Assembly (NCBI GenBank): GCA_021730835.1
Contig: JAKFYP010000043.1
Coordinates: 1 to 6,745 of the forward strand
Direction: 5' to 3'
Length of the DNA: 6,745 bases
DNA from: Alphaproteobacteria bacterium
GTDB lineage: Bacteria; Pseudomonadota; Alphaproteobacteria; Rickettsiales; UBA998
Every line of letters starts with the position of its first letter. Position 1 is the first letter of the stretch. Both the position numbers and the translations under genes were made by a program. A model generated the notes under the pieces. The model searched no databases, was not told the origin of the DNA, and saw only the letters and a program-made list of their open reading frames with translations. Of this stretch, positions 1 through 5,302 are shown piece after piece.

Positions 1-119
1 GGTGCTAAAAGCTACCTTCGCACGCCCCTTGGCATACCACCGAAATGAGGGATATAGAACTCCCGCTTTATCGCTGCCATTCTTGGTTTTGAAGGAATTT
101 TCTAACCAAAAGGAAGTTA

Positions 120-195
120 TGGTGGAGGCGACAGGAGTTGAACCCGCGACCCCCTGAATGCAAATCAGGTGCTCTACCAACTGAGCTACGCCCCC
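120..195 (-). tRNA. tRNA-Ala (anticodon UGC)
   Basis: Read on the minus strand, this 76-nt segment folds as a complete tRNA cloverleaf. The acceptor stem is GGGGGCG pairing with CGCCTCC, with discriminator A and an encoded 3' CCA. The D arm is of the GCTCAGTTGGTAGAGC type. The anticodon stem is CCTGA/TCAGG around loop TTTGCAT, giving anticodon TGC (alanine). The T arm carries GGTTCAACTCC. The third acceptor pair is G3-U70, the major identity element recognised by alanyl-tRNA synthetase, which independently supports the alanine call. The gene is divergent from the parA-like gene. The 119 bases downstream (1-119) hold no gene I can support and no clear T-tailed terminator. Confidence 0.97.
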
Positions 196-201
196 ACCGG
201 G

Positions 202-223
202 CCGGGGAGATAGCGCTCCCCGG
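202..223 (-). other. Perfect 8-bp hairpin in the tRNA-Ala 5' leader
   Basis: CCGGGGAG (202-209) and CTCCCCGG (216-223) form a perfect GC-rich inverted repeat around a 6-nt loop. It sits between the putative tRNA promoter and the tRNA 5' end, so it would lie in the leader removed by RNase P. Neither strand has a T run after it, which argues against an intrinsic terminator. Confidence 0.6.
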
Positions 224-234
224 AAAGGGGGCCA

Positions 235-262
235 GAATTAAGCGAGCTACAAAAAGAGTCAA
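235..262 (-). promoter_or_regulatory. Putative sigma70-type promoter of tRNA-Ala
   Basis: On the minus strand a TTGACT -35 hexamer (257-262) is followed after about 15-16 bases by an AT-rich -10 region (TTAATT/TAATTC, 235-241), about 40 bases before the mature tRNA 5' end. The -35 match is good and of a type common before stable-RNA genes in alphaproteobacteria; the -10 match is weak. The assignment rests on position and the -35 box. Confidence 0.4.
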
Positions 263-299
263 GCAAAAAAGTTTCTTTGGCAATGTTTCATTTCGGGCG

Positions 300-327
300 T
301 TGACAATATATAGCATGTGTGTGTAGT
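300..327 (+). promoter_or_regulatory. Putative promoter of the parA-ogt-cyclo-ligase cluster
   Basis: A consensus -35 box TTGACA (300-305) is followed after 16 bases by TGTAGT (322-327), a four-of-six match to the -10 consensus. It lies about 75 bases before the ParA-like start and points into the gene cluster. The -35 is perfect and the -10 mediocre. Confidence 0.45.
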
Positions 328-362
328 TTTTATCCTATATATTGGGGCAGTGAGTGGAAATC

Positions 363-377
363 CCGGTAGTCTACCGG
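363..377 (+). promoter_or_regulatory. 15-bp palindrome upstream of parA-like gene, candidate operator
   Basis: CCGGTAG and CTACCGG form a perfect 7-bp inverted repeat around a single central T. The site lies between the putative promoter and the Shine-Dalgarno sequence (388-391), in the predicted 5' untranslated region. The symmetry and one-base centre fit a homodimeric repressor site better than an RNA hairpin, since no loop is possible without opening base pairs. Which protein binds it, if any, cannot be seen. Confidence 0.35.
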
Positions 378-399
378 TTGGCAAAACGGAGTGAAAAAT

Positions 400-1089
400 A
401 TGGCACATCAGGTAATTACGATTGCGCAGCAAAAGGGTGGCGCGGGGAAAACGACATTGGCGGTTCATCTGGCGACGGCGCTGATGCAGCGGGGTCAGCG
501 TGTAGCGCTGGTGGATATTGATCCGCAGGGCAGCCTGACAATGTGGCACAAGATTCGTGGGGAGCGTTTCGGTGAGGAGTATACCGGCTTTGCGTTTTCG
601 CAAGTGTCGGGCTGGCGGGTGGGTAGCGAAGTGTCGCGCCTGCGCCGCTCGCATGACATCATCGTCGTGGACAGCCCGCCGCATGTGGAAACGGAAGCGC
701 GCACGGCAATTCGCAATGCCGATCTGGTGCTGATTCCGGTGCAACCGAGTCCCACAGACATCTGGGCGACGCGCCCGACAGTAGAGTTGGCCAAGAGTGA
801 GCGTATCGCAGTGCGCACGGTATTTAACCGGGTCAATGCCAACTCCCGACTTGCGGCGCAGATGCGCGGTGAACTGACCGATCTCGCCAAATCTACATTG
901 GGTAATCGAGTATTGTTTGCCTCCTCCCTGCTGGAAGGCAAGGGTGTGACGGAAGTTTTACCCTCCTCACCGGCGGCGCTGGAGATCAAGGCGCTGGCCA
1001 AGGAAGTCACGGCTATTTTGCAGGCGGCGCAGGTGGATGCACCGGTCGCCGAATCCTTTCATTTCACTAAATCGCTGGAAATGGTATAG
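400..1089 (+). CDS. ParA/MinD-family ATPase (orphan)
   Basis: The 229-residue product is a P-loop ATPase of the ParA/MinD family, which position DNA or protein cargo by ATP-driven dimerisation on the nucleoid. The deviant Walker A box KGGAGKTT (12-19) contains the signature lysine Lys12 plus Lys17. The switch I/A' motif VDIDPQG follows at 38-44, and the Walker B strand IIVVDSPP has Asp91. There is no N-terminal helix-turn-helix extension, so it is the short (type Ib-like or orphan) form. I chose ATG 400 over the GTG at 391 because GGAG at 388-391 lies 8 bases before it and family members begin just ahead of the first strand. No parB-like gene follows; ogt begins 8 bases downstream. Its cargo is therefore unknown: chromosome, chemoreceptor or other complexes are all possible. 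The family call is secure. Confidence 0.93.
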   Translation: MAHQVITIAQQKGGAGKTTLAVHLATALMQRGQRVALVDIDPQGSLTMWHKIRGERFGEEYTGFAFSQVSGWRVGSEVSRLRRSHDIIVVDSPPHVETEARTAIRNADLVLIPVQPSPTDIWATRPTVELAKSERIAVRTVFNRVNANSRLAAQMRGELTDLAKSTLGNRVLFASSLLEGKGVTEVLPSSPAALEIKALAKEVTAILQAAQVDAPVAESFHFTKSLEMV

Positions 1090-1097
1090 AACTGGTC

Positions 1098-1640
1098 ATG
1101 CGCGTTACCTATATAGCGAACGGCGCGCCAATATGCGGCGATGTGGCGGAATATGCGTGGGTGGATGCGTTCAGCCCTGACCACCTTATATGCGTGACGC
1201 TTGAGGGTGAGGCATTGCGTAGCCTGAAGCGGCGGCATGTGGCTGATCCGGCGCTGCGGGAAATGCCTGGGGCTTCCGGCGGTAATGTGGCCCGTTTGCG
1301 TGAGTGGGTGGAATGCTATTTGCGGGGATATGAGAATGACGCTCCTTTCGGTCTGCTGATGCGCGGTACGCCGTTTCAGCATGCGGTGTGGCAACGGATT
1401 GCCGCGATTCCCCGGGGTAAAACTATCAGTTACGCGCAGCTAGCGCTGATGATCGGCAAACCTAAGGCCGTGCGTGCGGTTGGTACGGCGTGCGGCGCTA
1501 ATCCGCTTCCGCTACTGGTTCCCTGTCATCGCGTGCTGGGCAGTGATGGCCGTCCGGGTGGTTTCGGCTGGGGGCTGGAGATAAAAGAACGCTTGCTGGC
1601 ATTCGAGAAATCCTCTCAGGCCGTGCGCCATGCTGCCTGA
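1098..1640 (+). CDS. ogt: Methylated-DNA--[protein]-cysteine S-methyltransferase
   Basis: This 180-residue protein is an O6-alkylguanine-DNA alkyltransferase, which removes alkyl groups from O6-alkylguanine in DNA by stoichiometric transfer to its own cysteine. The acceptor motif PCHRV is at 142-146, with Cys143 as the nucleophile. The DNA-binding helix has the expected RAVG arginine-finger motif (Arg126), the GANP asparagine hinge (Asn135) and the ISYAQLA tyrosine (Tyr112). The N-terminal 80 residues form the usual poorly conserved alpha/beta domain, with no Ada-type regulatory domain. Length is typical of Ogt. The gene starts 8 bases after the parA-like gene without a strong Shine-Dalgarno sequence, so translational coupling is likely. 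The downstream gene overlaps its end by 11 bases. Confidence 0.96.
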   Translation: MRVTYIANGAPICGDVAEYAWVDAFSPDHLICVTLEGEALRSLKRRHVADPALREMPGASGGNVARLREWVECYLRGYENDAPFGLLMRGTPFQHAVWQRIAAIPRGKTISYAQLALMIGKPKAVRAVGTACGANPLPLLVPCHRVLGSDGRPGGFGWGLEIKERLLAFEKSSQAVRHAA

Positions 1641-2202
1641 AATGGCGCTTGTCCCATCCAAAGACGACATCAGGCAGGATATGCTGGTGCGCCGTAAAGT
1701 GGTGTCATTGCCGGAGCGCGAAGCGGCGGCGCTGGAGATCAGTCGTCTGTTTTTTGAGTTATTTCCCGATATAAAAGGCTGCATCGCCGGGTATTACGCC
1801 GTGCAGGGTGAGCTTAGCCCGATGCCCTTGCTGGCGCAGGCGGCGATGAAAGAGCGGCAAACCGCACTGCCGAGGACGTTGAATGCCAAACGCATGGCAT
1901 TTTATACATGGCGGGCCGGTGATGCGCTTGCCGTGGATGCCTGCGGCATTCCCTCGCCTGCCGCCGGGGAGGAAATCGTGCCCGGCATCGTGTTGATGCC
2001 CCTGCTGGCATATGATCCGGCGGGGCATCGGCTTGGATACGGCAAGGGATACTATGATAAGCTGCTGTCTGAAAAAGCGTTTTCCGATTGTTTCCGGCTT
2101 GGGCTGGCTTACGGCTGGCAACAGGTGGGTGTGTTGCCGGTATTGGCGCATGATATTCCCATGCAAGCGGTTTTAACACCGCAGGGCTTGATACGATTCT
2201 AA
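1630..2202 (+). CDS. 5-formyltetrahydrofolate cyclo-ligase
   Basis: The product (190 residues, normal for the family) belongs to the 5-FTHF cyclo-ligase (MTHFS) family. These cytoplasmic enzymes use ATP to convert 5-formyl-THF to 5,10-methenyl-THF, returning this storage or inhibitory folate to one-carbon metabolism. The hallmark glycine-rich signature GHRLGYGKGYYD is at 132-143. The N-terminal region has the basic Lys/Arg pattern (KDDIRQDMLVRRK, 11-23) and the conserved GELSP segment with Glu61. ATG 1630 overlaps the end of ogt by 11 bases; the in-frame ATG at 1642, just after the ogt stop, is an equally possible start, as neither has a good Shine-Dalgarno sequence. Family symbols in use include fau, ygfA and MTHFS. 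It is followed by a long inverted repeat. Confidence 0.95.
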   Translation: MLPEMALVPSKDDIRQDMLVRRKVVSLPEREAAALEISRLFFELFPDIKGCIAGYYAVQGELSPMPLLAQAAMKERQTALPRTLNAKRMAFYTWRAGDALAVDACGIPSPAAGEEIVPGIVLMPLLAYDPAGHRLGYGKGYYDKLLSEKAFSDCFRLGLAYGWQQVGVLPVLAHDIPMQAVLTPQGLIRF

Positions 2203-2207
2203 CTGTT

Positions 2208-2337
2208 TGCGGAAAAAAGTTTTGGCGAGGAGGTTTTTAGGCGTTTTTGTCCGCAGAACCGCAGTGTACTTGAAGGTACGTGAGGATTCGAGGACAAAAA
2301 CAACGACAAAATCACCCGTCAAAATAGTTTTTCCGCA
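2208..2337. repeat. About 130-bp imperfect inverted repeat (long hairpin element)
   Basis: The outer arms TGCGGAAAAA (2208-2217) and TTTTTCCGCA (2328-2337) are perfectly complementary. An inner pair, GTTTTTGTCC (2243-2252) and GGACAAAAAC (2292-2301), is also perfect. The centre GTACT-TGAA-GGTAC (2266-2279) forms the tip, with one wobble pair. The blocks share one axis near 2272 with a single-base bulge, and the sequence between them is partly complementary, so the whole segment could fold as one long imperfect hairpin. It begins 5 bases after the cyclo-ligase stop. It resembles an intergenic palindromic repeat or miniature element and may also stabilise or terminate the upstream transcript. 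No terminal duplication is obvious. Confidence 0.7.
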
Positions 2338-2486
2338 GACTGCTAAATTTCTGGTCTTTCTGACTTCTTTTCTTAGGGGGCAAGGGCGCTGCGTTCGCCA
2401 GCAATGCTGTTTCCAAATAGACCAACTGCCGTAATTTACCTTTTTTTCATGTGTTTCCGGTATCATGGACGGATGAGGAGTCTGTC
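2338..2486. other. Intergenic region with a weak -10-like box
   Basis: No gene is supportable here. It contains a short palindrome CAGCA-A-TGCTG (2399-2409), a T-rich run (2441-2447) and TATCAT (2461-2466). The last is a five-of-six -10 match but lacks a well spaced -35 box. A pilin gene promoter is probably in this segment but cannot be fixed. Confidence 0.3.
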
Positions 2487-3224
2487 ATGAAGCCAAAAAA
2501 CAGACGTCTGGGCTACTCGCTGATCGAACTGGCGGTGGTATTGGCGGTGTTGGGTCTTATCGCCGGTATGGGGCTATCGCTTCTGGGCAGTCATAATACT
2601 AAGAAACAACTGGCCGATATGTCGGATCAGATGTTGCAAATCCGGCTGGCAATCAAGCATCATCTGGTGAAATACGGCTATCTTCCTTGCCCGGCGGCGC
2701 GTGACGCGGCGGAGGATACGGCGAATTTCGGGCGCTCTGAGAATTGTGGCGTGGCGGCGGTGAATCCCGGAGTGTTTGACGCGGGAACGGTGCGGGTTGG
2801 ATCCGTGCCGGTGCGCACGCTGAATCTGCCGGACCGCATGATGTACGATGCGTGGAGCATGCGTCTGACCTATGCGGTGGTGGAGAATCTGGCACGTGAT
2901 CAGGCAAATTATAATGCTTATGCCAATGCCGAAACGAATGGGGTGATTGAACTTAGGGATGTTGCAGGCGCACAGATTCCACCATCTACCAGTGCTCTGG
3001 TTGTCGCCTATCTGGTGGTCAGCCACGGCAAGGATAAGAAAGGCGCATATAATAAAGCGGGCGCGATTACCGTTCCATGCGGGGCGACGGGAAAAGACTT
3101 TGAAAATTGCGACAATGACAAGATATTTGTCAACGGCGACATTACCGAGAGCGATGTAGTGGCGAATTATTATGATGATATTCTGGAATGGCGTACTAAA
3201 GCATATCTTGAGTTAATGGAATAA
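2487..3224 (+). CDS. Type IV prepilin / type II secretion pseudopilin-like protein
   Basis: The 245-residue product has a class III (prepilin) signal: a short basic leader MKPKNRRLG ending in Gly9, the prepilin peptidase site, then mature YSLIE with the conserved Glu at mature position 5. A hydrophobic helix follows to about residue 33. Such proteins are inserted in the inner membrane, cleaved and N-methylated by PilD-type peptidase, and assembled into pili or type II pseudopili. Mature residue 1 is Tyr rather than the usual Phe. The periplasmic part has four cysteines (68, 87, 198, 208), possibly two disulfides. I chose ATG 2487 because GAGGAG (2475-2480) lies 6 bases ahead and it gives a normal leader; the ATG at 2451 would add 12 polar residues. 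No assembly ATPase or platform gene is nearby, so its system is unknown. Confidence 0.85.
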   Translation: MKPKNRRLGYSLIELAVVLAVLGLIAGMGLSLLGSHNTKKQLADMSDQMLQIRLAIKHHLVKYGYLPCPAARDAAEDTANFGRSENCGVAAVNPGVFDAGTVRVGSVPVRTLNLPDRMMYDAWSMRLTYAVVENLARDQANYNAYANAETNGVIELRDVAGAQIPPSTSALVVAYLVVSHGKDKKGAYNKAGAITVPCGATGKDFENCDNDKIFVNGDITESDVVANYYDDILEWRTKAYLELME

Positions 3225-3257
3225 GCCGTTCTATCCCGATATGGGCGAGGCTGGGCC

Positions 3258-3593
3258 ATGCTGACAGGAATAAGACAGATACTAAATATCTTTCTGGTAT
3301 TTCTGATACTGGCGTATGGTGCTCCGTCACTGACGATGCTGCTTTCCGGCGGAGGTTTTGCGTCCCGGGAAATTGTACTGCTATATTACGATGTAGTATA
3401 TTATTGCATGGCCTCGTGGATAAAATACATTGAGGTGCTGCTGCTCATCGTCAGCGTGGGTTTTCTGTGGAAAGCGCTGCGCTATGAAGGAGACAAGAAA
3501 ACGTACATGACCGCCTATTTTTTTCTGACGCTATTCTTCGGCCTGCCTGTGCTTCTGTGGTATCTGGGCGTGATTCGTTACTGCGGTGAGTAG
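3258..3593 (+). CDS. Unrecognised three-TM inner-membrane protein
   Basis: This 111-residue product is not recognised. Three hydrophobic segments are visible at about 8-29, 56-72 and 84-105, separated by a short Gly-rich/aromatic loop and a charged loop (RYEGDKKTY, 75-83). It is probably an integral inner-membrane protein. GAGG (3247-3250) lies 7 bases before the ATG, supporting the start. It follows the pilin-like gene by 33 bases on the same strand with no terminator between them, so the two are probably cotranscribed, and a membrane accessory role for the pilin-like protein is possible but only an inference from position. Base composition and codon use match the genes to its left. Confidence 0.72.
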   Translation: MLTGIRQILNIFLVFLILAYGAPSLTMLLSGGGFASREIVLLYYDVVYYCMASWIKYIEVLLLIVSVGFLWKALRYEGDKKTYMTAYFFLTLFFGLPVLLWYLGVIRYCGE

Positions 3594-3599
3594 GTGTCA

Positions 3600-3666
3600 T
3601 AGTCCCATATGAACCCCTTGCTGCGCAATGCAGAAAACTTTACTCCTAACCCCCAAAGTGGGACTA
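3600..3666. repeat. Short inverted repeat beside the IS left end
   Basis: TAGTCCCA (3600-3607) and TGGGACTA (3659-3666) are perfect 8-bp inverted repeats separated by 51 bases, directly between the small membrane-protein gene and the IS. They could be a weak hairpin or the ends of a decayed mini-element; neither can be shown. Confidence 0.35.
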
Positions 3667-3669
3667 AGC

Positions 3670-3686
3670 CACTACTGTCCGGTTTA
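3670..3686 (+). repeat. IS left terminal inverted repeat
   Basis: The 17-base sequence starting CACTACTGTCC is the exact reverse complement of 4913-4929. Bases 3684-3686 are also the transposase stop codon, read on the minus strand. Confidence 0.92.
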
Positions 3687-4817
3687 GCATAATCCCAACT
3701 CCAACTGCGTTACCGTATTGAGATTGTGTTGTTTTTCTGGTTTTCTGATGAGTTGGAGGGGTGTTTTTCGCTGGAAGAGGTTGGCTCTGGTTAAGGTTTT
3801 GAGTTGTTTCAGGGAGAGAGCAACGGGCAGCGATTGCTGGAGTATCCGCAGCATCAGATAGGCGATCAGCGCTATAATAATTTGTATTTTAACGGCGTTT
3901 TCGGATGTGCCGAGGAAGCGCCGTAGCTTCAGGTTCTGTTTGATCCACTTGAAAAACAGTTCGATCTGCCAGCGTTGCTTATAGAGGCCGGCGATGGCGT
4001 GGGCGGACGCATGGAGGTCGTTGCTCACAAACACCAGCCGCTTATTCCGCACCGGGCAGTGATAAACGATACGGCGCAGGGGGGCGGAACATGCCTCATC
4101 GCGCAACGCAATGACATCATCGGCCAGTACCCCGTCACCCTCAGGAACGCGCCATTCAACAAAGGAAAACCGTGCGTTGTCTTTCAGGCGGCAGACAAAA
4201 CGGCACTTCGCTTCGTGCAGTTCCTGCCACCAGCCGTAGGCGTTATAGGCGCGGTCGAATACATAGGTCGCGCCATGCACAATCGGGAATTCCGCCGCTT
4301 CCGCCATGTCGTTTTTCTTTGCCGGGGTGATGCTGAAGAAGGCCGGAACATCCGCGTTGGGATCGTAGGCGAGATGCAGCTTCACACCGCTTTTCGTGCT
4401 GCGGAACTCCGCCCATTCACAGAGCGTTTTATTCAGAGAGATCGTGCTGGAATCCAGCAACAGTAGTGCCTCCTGCGCCTCGCGGCGATCCCCGGCTAAC
4501 GCCTTGCCCAGAAGCCAGCCGAACGCCGCTTCATACAGCGCAACGGGGCGCGTTTCGTTCGCGTCCGCCAGCGTCGAGCGACGCACCGGATGACAACCCG
4601 GATGATAATGCCGCTCGGCGTGACTGTTAAACCCGGCTTCCAGTTCCCGCAAGCTCTCGCAGCCGCCCAACTGCGCGTAGAGCATCGCCAGAAACTGATC
4701 CCAACAGCGCAAGCTCCGTACCCCCTAGTCGCCGTCATGCGCCGCAATCAGACGCTCAAAACGCCAGCGAGGTAATGCTTTCACTACATGGTTAAATACG
4801 CTATTCTCATGACGCAT
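3684..4817 (-). pseudogene. IS4-family transposase with in-frame amber codon 31
   Basis: Translated from ATG 4817, the frame gives 377 codons of an IS4-family DDE transposase with no frameshift. Codon 31 (4725-4727) is TAG, between HDGD and GVRSLRCW. The catalytic core is otherwise complete: in full-length numbering, Asp122 in LLLLDSSTIS, Asp188 in VFDRAYNAY, and the YREK signature Tyr279, Arg282, Glu286, Lys293. The start is supported by GAGGAG (4824-4829), 6 bases upstream, and by the family-like N-terminus MRHENSVFNHVVKALPRW. A single substitution from a sense codon such as AAG or CAG would create the stop. Without readthrough only 30 residues are made. Restart at TTG 4710-4712 (codon 36) would give a 342-residue protein keeping the whole DDE core but lacking part of the N-terminal domain. 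It is therefore probably inactive, but readthrough, reinitiation or sequencing error are not excluded. Confidence 0.88.
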
Positions 4818-4859
4818 GGTTGACTCCTCATCCTGGAAAATTGCCGTCTCAATAACCGC

Positions 4860-4888
4860 AATATACCAAGTAAATGAGCCAAAGTCAG
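4860..4888 (-). promoter_or_regulatory. Putative transposase promoter inside the IS
   Basis: On the minus strand CTGACT (4883-4888) and TATATT (4860-4865) are spaced by exactly 17 bases, four-of-six and five-of-six matches to -35 and -10. They lie about 40 bases before the transposase ATG and inside the right inverted repeat, where an IS promoter is expected. Confidence 0.45.
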
Positions 4889-4912
4889 CCATGCAAACTC
4901 ACTACAGAAAAT

Positions 4913-4929
4913 TAAACCGGACAGTAGTG
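4913..4929 (-). repeat. IS right terminal inverted repeat
   Basis: The 17-base sequence ending GGACAGTAGTG is the exact reverse complement of 3670-3686. It lies upstream of the transposase gene. Confidence 0.92.
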
Positions 4930-5003
4930 ACACCTTATCTTAACTTATCAAAAATTTAATTAATGTATGCCAATAAGGGGCGTTTCAGAAGAAATCATAA
5001 AAA

Positions 5004-5300
5004 ATGATCATATTGAAGAAAGTTTTTCGCAACTTGTGGCAGCCCGAATATCGTTGGTTGCTTATTGCCTCTCTCATTCTTCTTAGTCTTCATGTTATAC
5101 CAGCAATATTAGATTCCATCGGGCTTTGCATGCTTAGTCTTAAAATGGCTGGTACATGTTTTGGCAGCAAAACTATCGGAGATCATATTTCTTTCGTATG
5201 GTTTGTATCTTATTTTCTTAATATTATTCTTCAACCATTATATATAAGTACTTTTATATTTAGATTTCTAAGAAAAAAATATAATCAAAGAAAGGGCTAA
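5004..5300 (+). CDS. Small two-TM membrane protein, unrecognised
   Basis: The 98-residue product is not recognised. It has a basic N-terminus, a hydrophobic segment at about 17-37, a short loop with Cys42 and Cys53, a second hydrophobic segment at about 62-86, and a strongly basic tail (RFLRKKYNQRKG). By the positive-inside rule both ends would be cytoplasmic. The ribosome site is weak (AGAAGA, about 10 bases upstream). The gene is AT-rich, with several ATA and AGA codons that are rare in the genes left of the IS, suggesting horizontal transfer. It ends 2 bases before the mosaic gene, so the two are almost certainly cotranscribed. A chaperone, immunity or anchoring role for the neighbour is conceivable from this arrangement but has no sequence support. 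Confidence 0.7.
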   Translation: MIILKKVFRNLWQPEYRWLLIASLILLSLHVIPAILDSIGLCMLSLKMAGTCFGSKTIGDHISFVWFVSYFLNIILQPLYISTFIFRFLRKKYNQRKG

Positions 5301-5302
5301 TT

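Larger units (their letters stand above)
3670..4929 (-). mobile_element. IS4-family insertion sequence, 1260 bp
   Basis: The element is bounded by perfect 17-bp terminal inverted repeats that begin CACTACTGTCC at the outer edge. It carries one transposase gene on the minus strand. The family is assigned from the transposase Y-(2)-R-(3)-E-(6)-K signature. The stop codon of the transposase lies within the left inverted repeat, as in many compact IS elements. Flanks (GACTAAGC on the left, ACACCTTA on the right) show no target-site duplication, although IS4-family insertions normally make one. Composition changes across the element, so it may sit at a rearrangement or island junction. Confidence 0.9.

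Noticed and set aside
79..110. TTGGTT/AACCAA inverted repeat downstream of the tRNA as a terminator
   Set aside because: Stem is only 6 bp and AT-rich with no T tail on the tRNA strand.
1..119. Short open frames near the left edge, including a plus-strand frame ending at 48 and a minus-strand frame of about 22 codons from 80
   Set aside because: Neither has a ribosome site, recognisable sequence or sufficient length; the plus frame could be the tail of a gene outside the window but this cannot be shown.
120..195. tRNA gene as an integration (att) site for the AT-rich cassette
   Set aside because: No partial copy of the tRNA 3' end is present elsewhere in the window, and the cassette is more than 4 kb away behind an IS.
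495..1010. Long minus-strand open frame opposite the parA-like gene
   Set aside because: The plus strand encodes clear Walker motifs; the antisense product is Ser/Arg-rich and family-free, typical of a GC-rich shadow.
2173..2466. Open frames on both strands across the long inverted repeat
   Set aside because: They arise because the region is a palindrome with few stops; their products are low-complexity or basic and lack ribosome sites.
3975..4593. Plus-strand open frames inside the IS
   Set aside because: They are antisense shadows of the transposase, whose DDE and YREK motifs are on the minus strand.
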